From positions 21,146,802 to 21,210,801 of the forward strand of contig NC_063258.1 of the NCBI RefSeq assembly GCF_019578655.1: a DNA stretch of 64,000 nt, read 5' to 3'. The notes below the pieces were generated by a model. That model saw only the letters and a program-made list of their open reading frames with translations. It did not search any database and had not been told where the DNA came from. Position 1 is the stretch's first letter. Each line of letters opens with the position of its first letter. The translations under genes were made by a program, and so were the position numbers. Positions 47,223 through 57,494 of the stretch are shown in pieces. Source of the DNA: Ricinus communis (taxonomy: Eukaryota > Streptophyta > Magnoliopsida > Malpighiales > Euphorbiaceae).

Positions 47223-48167
47223 TCACTAGCAATATGCCCACGTTCTTGGCACTTGTAATAAGTCCTTTTGAATCCTTCTTGCTTAAAACTAGATTTTCCA
47301 CTTTGAAACTTTGAAGGATTAGTAGAAGAAAGTTGTTTAGAAGAGCTAGAAGAAGACTCACTCTTCCTAAAAGGTATGTATGGTTTATATGGAGTCTTGA
47401 CGCCACTTGTGTTCGCCTTAGGCTTCTCCTGTTTCACTTGTGCTTCCACCTTCCTAGCTCATCACAACTTCATCAAAAGTAGAAAAGCTCATAAGATCTA
47501 CCTTGTGAGAGATGGGTTTGGACAGCCCTTTAGTGAAACGAGCAATCTTGAGGGGCTCCTTCTCTTGCAAGTCACACATCAAGCCTAGCCTCTCAAATTC
47601 ACGAACATACTCATCAACACTGAGATCGCCTTGAGTTAGTCGAGTTAGCTTGACATATTGATCTTGCTCATACTCACGTGGTACCCAACGCCTCTCCATT
47701 TTCTTCTTGAGTTTCTCCCATGACTCGATCTTTTCTTTCTCTTCTCTTCGTCTCTTGGCTTTTAGATTGTCATACCAAAGCCCAGCAAGCTTTGTTAATC
47801 TAAGGACAACCATCTTACACCTCCTCCTATCATCAAAGTCTTTATAATCAAAGACACTTTCCATTCTTCGAACCCAATCTAAGAAGTTTTCCGGATCACT
47901 TGAGCCATCAAATTCAGGAAGTTTCAATTTGAAACTCCTATCTTCTTCTTGAAAATTTCGATAGGTAGGATTCCCATCGGAGCTTGCTGTGTTCTCCAAG
48001 TCTCCAACACGTTCTCCCATCTTTAAGGATAGTTCCGCAATGGCATCCATCCTAGCTTCATGTTTCCTCAAATCTCCTTGTAGCTCACGAAGTTGCTTCA
48101 TGATAGCAGCCAACATTTCAGAATTAGACTGATTGTTTCCATTACAATAGCGTGCAATTTTAATCAA
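47186..48167 (-). pseudogene. gag of G4 with a damaged zinc knuckle
   Basis: The first frame (48167-47454, 237 residues) begins with a coiled-coil-like stretch (MLAAIMKQLRELQGDLRKHE) and contains the retrotransposon gag core (LPEFDGSSDPENFLDWVRRME, WEKLKKKMERRWVP, LSVDEYVREFERL). A frame break near 47452 leads to a Ser/Lys-rich linker and a nucleocapsid knuckle in which the first Cys is Tyr (YYKCQERGHIASEC). The rest of the CX2CX4HX4C pattern is kept. Gag forms the particle and binds RNA. Bases 48168-48365 upstream are leader without a gene. Confidence 0.88.
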
Positions 48168-48365
48168 CCAAAAAAAAATATCAAACGGACTTCAAAAATT
48201 TTGTAACTTTACAATCACAAAACTCTCAAAGAGAAAAACAATTTAAACTCAAGAAACACTCAAAAATCTTCAGGAACAAGGGAGATATGAATCAAAACCT
48301 TCGGACTGTTTTCAAAGAACGTAATCTGTTTTTTTCATACGAAACTCACACTCTCCAAAGCCTAA

Positions 48366-48377
48366 GCTCCGATACCA
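48366..48377 (-). promoter_or_regulatory. Primer-binding site of G4 (initiator tRNA-Met-like)
   Basis: The minus strand reads TGGTATCGGAGC two bases inside the 5' LTR. This matches the initiator tRNA-Met site TGGTATCAGAGC with one difference (G for A). Confidence 0.85.
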
Positions 48378-48379
48378 AT

Positions 48380-49158
48380 TGATGTGGAAAGGAATAGGAT
48401 CGTTTTTAGAATGAGTTTGAGTACTTTGAATGGTAGGGAACAAATAAAAGAACACGACACTAAGTAAAGCACTCTCAAACATCTACTCTCAAACACTAAG
48501 TAGTAAGAGCAAAAGGGCGTGTAAACACAAAGTAAAACACTTAGAATAATTTCACAAAGAAATCAGATTTGTTTTCAACTCTCAATGCCTATAACACTTG
48601 ACCATGAGTTCTATTTATACTCAACCACTAGAAGAGTTACATGACATAGATAAACTCTTCAACTTCCTCCTAAAAACTGACCAGCCTACAAGGATTCACA
48701 TTCCCTTGTAACATCCCTAATTAAACAAAGCAAATAAAAGTGCTAAATAAAGAAAATCTTTGTAACAGCCTATTAAAGGCTGATTACAAAGGTTTTATTA
48801 CACACTTAAAACTGAAATTCTAACAGCAAATTAAACAAAGAATAACTCCAAAACGTCCACCTTTATGAACAGCAAAACTGAACATAATGAGCGTGAAATA
48901 GAGTAAGGAATAACTCCAAAACGTCCACCTTTATGAACAACAAAAACTGAACATAATGAGCAGCAAATATTCCCCTTTTCAAGCTTTTATTCAACCATCC
49001 AATTAAGGCAAGTGATAAAGGTTTGTTTTGATGAGAATCCCATGAAATGTTCTGATCTTTGCTTAGCATTTTCATGCACTAGCAAGGCATGGACCGTAGC
49101 ATCATTATCTTGCACTTGAGCTGTGTGATGGACCTCTTGTTGGACTGATTCCATATCA
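48380..49158 (-). repeat. 5' LTR of G4 (779 bp, minus strand)
   Basis: It shares ends and most sequence with the 3' LTR at 43290-43985. It keeps a TATA box (TATAAATA on the minus strand, 48612-48619) that the 3' LTR has lost. Confidence 0.92.
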
Positions 49159-50230
49159 CCGAGAGGAACAAGGAATGATGGAGATCCCAATGGTCCATGT
49201 CCTGAATCTGGGCGCACCTCGATTCTCGTCGTTCACTCCTTCCTCCAAAAGATTTGACCGAGATCATTCGAGAATGATATCAATGCTCGATCAACTGATT
49301 TCATTTCATTGGAGAATAATATCAATATTCGATCAATTAATTTAATTTCCTTGCATTTGTCCAAGCAATGGATCTGTTCCTATGCTTGTCGCTTATACGC
49401 GCTTTCACTCGACACTCGTGCTTATGCTCCCCAAATAAAACCAAACCATCATACTACACAAAGATTAGAAAGAGAGGCACAAAAGAAAGGAAAGAAATCG
49501 CAAGTTCTTTCTTTCTTCTCCGTACGGCTAGGTGTAAGGATCAAATGGAATTGATTAAGACACTAGGGTAGATAAAGAACACAAAATAAAGATTCGATCA
49601 AAATCATTCGAGAATGATATCCATGCTCGATCAAATGATCAACTAATTAATTTCTTTGCATTTGTCCAAGCATTGGATTTGTGCCTATGCTTGCCGGTTA
49701 TACGCGCTTTCACTTGACACCCATGCACTGAACAAAGATTAGAAAGAGTGGCACAAAAGAAAGGAAAGAAATCACAACTTCTTTGTTCTTCTCCGTACGG
49801 CTGGGCGTAAGGATCAAATCGAATTGATTTAGACACAAAAGAAAGGAACGCGAGCAATAATTCATATTTTTGATTTCCCACAAGATAGAGAACTGAAATA
49901 ATAGCTCATTAGTCTTAAATATTCGGTTGCATGCAGTTTTTATGGTGCGACATCCCTCATTCCATAAGCTAAAGAAACTAGAAACTAAATACAAATTAAT
50001 AAATAAAGAAAGAATAATAAATTAAAGTCAAATCAAGAACTAGGGAAGAGTTAACTGGTCCACCGTAGTCCCAGATTCTATGAGCCAGCTTAACAAAAAT
50101 AAGGAGAAATGCGTGTAGGCCTACCTAATAATACTCTGATCCAAATTACTTCATTGTATGCGTCCCGGACATCAAAACGATCGCGTTCCTGCTTTTATTA
50201 CGCTTGGATTAATAGAAAATAACATGATTT
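49159..50230 (+). repeat. 1.22-kb repeat, right arm second segment
   Basis: It resumes at CCGAGAGGAACAAGG after G4 and covers most of one unit up to AACATGATTT. A CATTTCATTGGAGAATAATATC insertion near 49300 mirrors a similar duplication in the left arm near 41803 (reverse orientation), which supports the two arms being copies. At 50231 the unit is broken by pararetroviral sequence. Confidence 0.9.
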
Positions 50231-50576
50231 TATCTAACAAAGAAAGTCTGGCAGTGACTGGAAGTCCTTGTCTTCCATGATAGGAAAGTACTAGTCTGAT
50301 GGCACCAAAATGGAGATGGGTATATTTTTGTTGCTTCCATTGTTGAATGAAGTGGGATGGAATTTCTAAAGTCACATCTTGGTGGTTCTGGAAGAAAGAA
50401 CACACTGAGAGAGGGAAGACGACTGTACATATTCTTTTATGTTGACAGATGGTCTGGAAATAATATATCTCAGTTATCTAGAGAAAGACTGGTTGCGTCG
50501 GAAGACAGCATAAGGGTTGAGAATTGGGACAAGGGAATTTTGAATTTGAGCGGTTTCTGGAATATGGGATATTTCC
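50231..50576 (-). pseudogene. Pararetroviral movement-protein fragment inside a 1.22-kb repeat
   Basis: The minus strand encodes pieces of the same movement protein as 24893-25060: FIQQWKQQKYTHLHFGAIRL and GLPVTARLSLLD in one frame, and an upstream segment (IPETAQIQNSLVPILN) in another. It extends further toward the movement-protein N-terminus than copy 1 does. It replaces about 64 bases of the repeat (from CTCCCTTTCG to the GCACCGACC region) rather than being flanked by a target duplication, so it looks like DNA captured during break repair. Confidence 0.75.
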
Positions 50577-50687
50577 CGACCAAGCTTGTCAAACGCCTTC
50601 TCATGATTCCTTATATTAATTCTTGTTCCATTAGAAATCCTCGTGCCGAGAGGAACAAGGAATGATGGAGATCCCAATGGTCCATGT
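50577..50687 (+). repeat. 1.22-kb repeat, short segment before element B
   Basis: It resumes at CCGACCAAGCTTGTC and ends at GGTCCATGT, where element B is inserted. The last five bases, CATGT, are repeated after the element. Confidence 0.9.
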
Positions 50688-51545
50688 TGATGCAATAAAG
50701 ACAAGAATTACAAATGATCCTTTAAGCTTTCAAGGAGGTCCAATGACAAGATCCAAGTCCAAAAGTATGCAAGAAGCTTTGTTGGTGTTCAAACACAACA
50801 AGGCTCAGTCCAAGATTTAGGATTGCAAAAAGGATCCAAAATCATCAATTTAGTGCAATAAGTTTGGGCTGAACTCATAGGTCCAATAAGATTCATTTGA
50901 AGCCTTTTTTTTTAATTTTCATTTTATTAGGTTTTTTCTTAAGTTATGGTGTGATTAGTTGTCTTTTAGAGTTACAAAATAGATGCACATAATTAGTCAT
51001 AATTTGGAGTTACAAAATGGATGCACATAATTAGTTGTCATTTGGGAGTTACAAAAATGAGTGACATCAATGTAAAAACAACCACTTTTAATAAGTTTTT
51101 AGGGGAATTAAAGGGAAAAACGTGGGGAAGCTCAAAAGACATCCATTTAGGTTTCTTTGTCTTGTTTTGGCTATAAATATCAAAGCCAAATTCATTTGTA
51201 AATATAGAATTTTGAATGATAATCTTTGTTTGCTCTTTGTGAGTGTTTTTGCTTAAGTTCTTGCATGAACTTTGAACTTATCAAACTATTTTTAGTTTAT
51301 AGCGTTCTCTAACCAAAATCTTGTGTTTGATTCTTAACTTATCAAATCATACTTGGTTTGTGGCGTTTGGAGTTGAATTCAAGTGCTAGTTTCATTGTTG
51401 GAACTAGTTTTTTTCCTAACTTCACTTGAGGAGATCCTTGGGTTTTGGAATCATCTTGATTGGAGGGTGTTTTCTTGCATTCCATATGTATCATAACTCA
51501 TTAGTTATTGGGGTGTGTGGTTGCTAAGATGATGATTTCCTATCA
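50688..51545 (+). repeat. 5' LTR of element B (858 bp)
   Basis: It runs TGATGCAATAAAG to GATTTCCTATCA and has a TATA box at 51172-51179 (TATAAATA). Relative to the 3' LTR it lacks about 22 bases (the GGCTTAATTAAAGACATTTG stretch near 50780) but keeps about 75 bases near 51330-51405 that the 3' LTR has lost. Confidence 0.94.
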
Positions 51546-51547
51546 TT

Positions 51548-51559
51548 TGGTATCAGAGC
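51548..51559 (+). promoter_or_regulatory. Primer-binding site of element B (initiator tRNA-Met)
   Basis: TGGTATCAGAGC, two bases after the LTR, is a perfect 12-base match to the complement of the plant initiator tRNA-Met 3' end. Confidence 0.92.
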
Positions 51560-52175
51560 TTGCTTCAAGTTGAGGTTTGCTTATCTTTGTGTTTTGTGTG
51601 TTATTAAAGTTTCTCATCTTCTTTATTTTTTTTGTGCCAAATTCTTCTTGTTTCAATATTTTCCTTCTAAGTACTCATTCTTTTCAAAGTTTACACCTTT
51701 GTGCGCATAAAGTAAAACTTCGTTGTCCCTTGCTAAAAAAAAAATTGTGTTGTTCATAATTTCTTTTCAGTTGTGTTATTATCATTAAAAAAAAAAAGAA
51801 TCACAAGATCAAAAAAAAAAAAAGAGAAAGTTTGGGCGGCATAGAAATCATATTCTATTATTTTATTTTATTACTTTCTTGTGTCTAGCTACTTTAAATT
51901 TGGCCTGACCTAACAACTTAATCTAGACCAACCTTTTTTTTCTTCTTTTCACTCCATTGAATTGCCATAATCTGATTTGGTTTGTTTAGGTGATTAGTTC
52001 ATCTAAGAACCTAAAGCAAAAGCAAGAGAGGTAAAAGGCAATAGTGGTGAGACTAGCATCGAGAAAAGCCAAAACTTTGAGTGAAACACGAGCGGTGTGA
52101 CGTTTAATTGAGAGACACACGCGAGCGAGTGTTTTTGTGAGGCTATACTAACTTGTTTTTCAGATTTTTCGCACA

Positions 52176-53414
52176 ATGTCAAAAGAACAAGTTTCAAGTA
52201 GTGTTGGAGCATCCATTGAGCAAACTTTGCAAGCAATGCAAAAAGAGTTTGAAAGAATGTATAGGCGAATGGATGATGTTGTTGAAAGTGTGAGAAGGCA
52301 AGGTGAAACTATTACAAGAATTCAAAACGAGCCTAGAAGAGAAAGGCAACTAGCCTTTGAACAAGAGGATTATGATGCCGAAGATGATTTGGAGGATGAC
52401 CAAGCAACCACTTTTGGTGGAGATGACCATCCTAGGAGACACAATAGGAGATCAAGGCAAGATGGTGTAGATCGCAACCTAGGCAAAGATCAAATGAAAA
52501 TTCCTTCCTTTCAAGGAAAGAATGATCCTGATGTCTACTTGGAATGGGAGCAAAAGGTGGAGATGATCTTCGAATGCCATAACTATTCGGAGGAGAAAAA
52601 GGTAAAACTTACTGCAGTTGAGTTTTGTGATTACGCTAGTGTTTGGTGGCATCAATTGTGTAGGGAAAGGAGACGAAATGGAGAAAGACCCGTAGGGTCA
52701 TGGATGGAGATGAAACGCATCATGAGGAAGAGGTTCATTCCTAACTATTACTATAGAGATTTGCATCAACGATTGCAAACTCTAAGGCAAGGAACCATGA
52801 GTGTGGAGGAGTACCACAAAGAAATGGAAATGGCTATGATTAAAGCAAATATGGAGGAGGATAGAGAGGCTACCATGGCAAGATTCTTGAATGGTCTAAA
52901 CAAGAATATTGCTGATCTTGTGGAGTTGCAACATTATGTGGAGCTTGAGGACATGGTGAATGTGGCCATGAAAATTGAAAGGCAACTCAAGCTGAAAAGG
53001 TGCAAGTAAGTTTGATTCTAAACTTAATTCGAGTTCTAGTTCTTCTAATTGGAAATCGAATTGGAGTAAAAGGATGATAAATTTGCTAAGCCTAAAGTGG
53101 ATGAGAATAAGAATAAAAATGAAATAGGCAGCAAAAACAAAGTTGAGAATCAAGCTAATCAATCTAGAAGCTTGAAGTGTTTTAAGTGTCTTGGACATGG
53201 TCATTATGCACGTGATTGCCCTAATAAGAGGACCATGATTGCCGGAGATGGAATTGTTAAATCTGAAAGTGAAAATGAAAATGATGATGAGAATGATGAC
53301 ATGCCAACTTTAGAGGATGTTAGTGATGTTGAGTATGCTAAAGGGGATGTGTTAGTAGTACAACGCACACTTAGTTTGCAATGTAAACACGATGAACATC
53401 GAGAGCGGCCGTGA
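52176..53414 (+). pseudogene. gag of element B, one frameshift before the zinc knuckle
   Basis: The frame 52176-53009 starts at an ATG after a TTTTTCAG tract and gives a coiled-coil-like N-terminus (IEQTLQAMQKEFERMYRRMD), an acidic stretch and the gag core (IPSFQGKNDPDVYLEWEQKV, WMEMKRIMRKRFIP, TMSVEEYHKEME). A frame break at about 53009 separates the nucleocapsid part (53097-53414), which has an intact knuckle CFKCLGHGHYARDC followed by an acidic tail. The protein would form the virus-like particle and package RNA. Confidence 0.9.
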
Positions 53415-53439
53415 GAATTTGTTTCATACTCATTGTTTA

Positions 53440-53902
53440 ATTGCTAATAAGTTGTGTAACATGATTGTTGATAGTGGAAGTTGTACTAATGTTGCTAGTA
53501 CTTTGCTTGTGGAGAATTGAAATTACCAACTACCAAACACCCAAGGCCTTACAAGTTGCAATGGTTGAATGATAGTGGTGTTGTGAAGGTAAATAAGCAA
53601 GTGCTAATTTCTTTTCCATTGGGAGATATAAGGATGAGGTGCTTTGTGATGTAGTTCCCATGTATGCCGGACATGTTTTATTGGGAAGACCTTGGCAATA
53701 TGATAGGCGTGTGATTTATGATGGGTTCAAGAATCGATATTCCTTGACTATTGATGGACAAAAGTTCAATCTTGGACCATTATCTCCCAAGGCCATTTTT
53801 GATGATCAAGTGAGAATTAAACAACAATATGAAGAGCTTGAATCTTCATATGGGGAATATCAGGGGAGGGAGCAAGAAATAGTGAAAAAAGAAAAAAGGT
53901 GA
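53440..53902 (+). pseudogene. Retropepsin of element B, frameshifted
   Basis: The active-site motif MIVDSGSCTNVAS is at 53461-53499, with Asp-Ser-Gly at 53470-53478. A frame break near 53515 follows. The C-terminal part with HVLLGRPWQYD lies in the frame 53639-53902. It would process the polyprotein; the break inactivates it. Confidence 0.87.
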
Positions 53903-53939
53903 GGTAAGTGGTAAAAGTGAGTGTAATGGGAAACACAAT

Positions 53940-56806
53940 GTGAGAGAAAACAAGGGAGATGAGAGTGAAAGAAAGATGAATGTGTATGCAAAGCCAAGTG
54001 ATGTGAGGAGAACACTAACCTTGAGGCAGCCCTTACTTGTACTCATGTACAAGGAAGTTTTGATGATTTCTAATGATCTTAATAAGGATTTGCCTTGTGT
54101 TGTTCTTGAGCTTTTGCAGGAATATGAAGAGCTTTTTCCCGAAGATGTGCCTAAAGGATTACCACCAATTCGAGGAATTGAACATCAAATTGATTTCATT
54201 CTGGGTGCAAGCATACCTAATAGGCCAGCATATAGATGCAACCCCGAGGAGACAAAAGAAATCCAAACGCAAGTGAGTGAGCTTATGGATAAGGGGTACG
54301 TAAGAGAAAGCATGAGTCCTTGTGCGGTTCCTGTAATTTTAGTGCCTAAGAAAGATGGTTCATGGAGGATGTGTGTTGATTGTCGTGCCGTCAACAAAAT
54401 AACGGTAAAGTATCGCCATCCTATACCTAGGCTAGATGACATGTTGGATGAATTGCACGGTGCTTGTGTGTTTTCTAAAGTGGATTTAAAATCTGGATAT
54501 CATCAAATAAGAATGCGTGGGGGTGATGAATGGAAAACCGCTTTCAAAACAAAACATGGATTATATGAGTGGTTAGTCATGCCGTTTGGTTTAACTAATG
54601 CTCCAAGTACTTTTATGCGATTGATGAATCATGTTTCGCGCTTTCATTTGGAAAGTTTGTAGTGGTTTATTTTGATGATATTCTTGTGTATAGCAAATCT
54701 TTAGATGAGCATGTAATACACTTAAAGCCGGTTTTGATGTGTTAAGGCAAGAGACATTATATGCTAATCTTAAGAAATGCACTTTCGCACTAATGAAATT
54801 ACTTTTCTTGGATATATTGTTAATGACAAGGGAATTCATGTTGATCAAGAAAAAGTAAAAGTAATTAGAGAGTGGACAAAACCTACTAGTGTGCATGATG
54901 TTAGGAGTTTTCATGGTCTTGCTAGCTTTTATAGGAGATTCATTAAGGATTTCTCTACAATTACTGCACCTTTAACTGAATGCATTAAAAAGAATGTGGG
55001 TTTCAAGTGGGGAAAAGAACAAGATGATGCTTTTAACTTGCTAAAAGAAAAACTTAGTTCAGCACCTTTACTTGCTTTGCCTGACTTTGCTAAAACCTTT
55101 GAGGTTGAGTGTGATGCAAGTGGAATAGGTATTGGTGGAGTCTAAGTGGAGCAAGTCTAAACTACCCAACTTATGACAAAGAGTTTTATGCTTTGGTAAG
55201 AGTTTTAGAGACATGGCAGCACTATCTTTGGTATAAGGAATTCATTATACACACCGACCATGAGTCTTTGAAATATCTCAAAGGACAAGGGAAGCTAAGC
55301 CGTAGGCATGCTAAATGGGTGGAATTTATTGAATCCTTTCCATACATCATCAAGTACAAACAAGGTAAAGAGAATGCTGTTGCCGATGCTCTATCTAGAA
55401 GGTATGCTCTAATTTCTACACTTGATGCAAAATTATTGGGTTTTGAGTTCATTAAGGAATTATATAATTCAGACCATGATTTTGCTAATGTATATGGGGC
55501 ATGTGAGAGAGGGGGGTTTGACAAGTTCTATAGACATGATGGTTTTCTTTTTAAAGAAAATAAGTTATGCGTGCCTCAATCTTCTTTAAGAGAGTTGCTT
55601 GTGAGGGAGGCACATGGTGGGGGTTTGATGGGGCACTTTGGTGTGAGAAAAAGTTTAGATGTTTTAGAAAATCATTTCTTTTGGCCACAAATGAAAAGAG
55701 ATGTTCAAAAAATATGTGAGAGATGCATCACTTGTAAACAAGCTAAATCTAAAGTGATGCCTCATGGGTTGTATACTCCACTTCCCATACCTAATGAACC
55801 TTGGGTAGACATTTCTATGGACTTTGTTCTAGGATTACCTAGGTCAAGGGGAGGGAAAGATTCTATTTTTGTTGTTGTTGACAGGTTTAGCAAAATGGCA
55901 CATTTCATTCCATGCCACAAGACAGATGATGCAACTCATATTGCGGGGTTGTTCTTCAAAGAAATTGTAAGATTGCATGGGGTTCCAAGGACAATTGTCA
56001 GTGATAGAGATGTCAAGTTCCTTAGCCACTTTTGGAAGACACTTTGGAGCAAGATGGGAACAAAGCTTCTATTCTCAACAACTTGTCATCCACAAACGGA
56101 GGTGGTTAATAGGACTCTCTCACAACTATTGAGGGCAATAATTCAAAGAAATTTGAAGAATTGGGAAGAATGTTTGCCACATGTTGAGTTTGCATACAAT
56201 AGGAGTATTCATGGTACAACAAATTGTTCACCTTTTGAGATTGTATATGTGTTCAATCCATTAACTCCAATGGATTTATTGCCATTACCCATTGATAAGG
56301 CTAATTTTGAAGGCAAGCAAAAAGCTGAATTTGTTAAAAGCTTACATGAGAATGTGCGTACTCAAATAGAGAAAAGAAATCAACAATATCAAAAGCAACA
56401 CAACAAGGGGAGAAAGAAAGTTGTATTTGAACCGGGTGACTGGGTTTGGGTACATTTGAGAAAGGAAAGATTTCCAAGCCAAAGGAAGTCTAAATTAATG
56501 CCAAGAGGGGATGGGCCATTCCAAGTTCTTGAAAGAATTAATGACAATGCCTATAAGATAGATTTGCCAAGTGAGTATGGCAATGTGAGTGCTTCTTTTA
56601 ATGTTGCTGATCTTTCTTTATTTGATGTAGGTGATGAAGTTGACAATGAGGCTGATTCGAGGACGAATCCTTATGAGGAGAGAGGGAATGATGCAATAAA
56701 GACAAGAATTACAAATGATCCTTTAAGCTTTCAAGGAGGTCCAATGACAAGATCCAAGTCCAAAAGTATGCAAGAAGCTTTGTTGGGCTTAATTAAAGAC
56801 ATTTGA
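53940..56806 (+). pseudogene. RT-RNase H-integrase of element B with small deletions
   Basis: RT occupies 53940-54662 ([42 protein letters not shown]); a frameshift near 54640 precedes an intact YFDD motif (54668-54679), and another break lies near 54735. RNase H at 54777-55145 is cut by a deletion of about 45 bases after [12 protein letters not shown] and resumes at 55193. Integrase has an H2C2 finger ([13 protein letters not shown]...CITCKQAK) and core residues D210 and D271, but the four residues preceding the catalytic Glu are deleted (HPQTEVVNR), leaving 31 instead of 35 residues to E303. The GPY/F-like region and tail ([18 protein letters not shown]) cross the polypurine tract into the LTR. 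Confidence 0.92.
56675..56688 (+). promoter_or_regulatory. Polypurine tract of element B
   Basis: GAGGAGAGAGGGAA directly precedes the 3' LTR start TGATGCAATAAAG and lies within the integrase frame (YEERGND). Confidence 0.88.
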
Positions 56807-57494
56807 AGTGTTCAAACACAACAAGGCTCAGTCCAAGATTTAGGATTGCAAAAAGGATCCAAAATCATCAATTTAGTGCAATAAGTTTGGGCTGAACTCA
56901 TAGGTCCAATAAGATTCATTTGAAGCCTTTTTCTTTTATTTTCATTTTATTAGGTTTTTTCTTAAGTTATGGTGTGATTAGTTGTCTTTTAGAGTTACAA
57001 AATAGATGTACATAATTAGTCATAATTTGGAGTTACAAAATGGATGCACATAATTAGTTGTCATTTGGGAGTTACAAAAATGAGTGACATCAATGTAAAA
57101 ACAGCCACTTTTAATAAGTTTTAAGGGGAATTAAAGGGAAAAACGTGGGGAAGCTCAAAAGACATCCATTTAGGTTTCTTTGTCTTGTTTTGGCTATAAA
57201 TATCAAAGCCAAATTCATTTGTAAATATAGAATTTGAATGATAATCTTTGTTTGCTCTTTGTGAGTGTTTTTGCTTAAGTTCTTGTACGAACTTTGAACT
57301 TATCAACCTATTTTTAGTTTGTGGCGTTCTCTAACCAAAATCTTGGTTGGAACTAGTTTTTTTCCTAACTTCACTTGAGGAGATCCTTGGGTTTTGGAAT
57401 CATCTTGATTGGAGGGTGTTTTCTTGCATTCCATATGTATCATAACTCATTAGTTATTGGGGTGTGTGGTTGCTAAGATGATGATTTCCTATCA
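56689..57494 (+). repeat. 3' LTR of element B (806 bp)
   Basis: It has the same ends as the 5' LTR, with a TATA box at 57195-57202. It has lost about 75 bases after AACCAAAATCTTG (near 57344). The integrase frame ends inside it at 56806. Confidence 0.94.

Larger units (their letters stand above)
43290..49158 (-). mobile_element. Ty3/gypsy retrotransposon G4, minus strand, both LTRs present
   Basis: Minus-strand order is 5' LTR (48380-49158), primer site, gag, protease, RT, RNase H, integrase, polypurine tract, 3' LTR (43290-43985). CCGAG flanks it at 43285-43289 and 49159-49163, a 5-bp target duplication lying in the loop of a potential hairpin (TCCTTGTTCC ... GGAACAAGGA) in the 1.22-kb repeat. 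Every reading frame is broken. Integrase reads into the LTR, as in elements A, B and G2. Confidence 0.94.
50688..57494 (+). mobile_element. Full-length Ty3/gypsy retrotransposon B (6.8 kb)
   Basis: 5' LTR, primer site, leader (51560-52175), gag, protease, RT, RNase H, integrase, polypurine tract and 3' LTR are all present in order. The target duplication is CATGT (50683-50687 and 57495-57499); removing the element restores GGTCCATGTCCTGAATC of the repeat. The element is the most complete in the window but has several frameshifts and small deletions. Integrase runs into the 3' LTR and no chromodomain is seen, as in A, G2 and G4. Confidence 0.95.
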
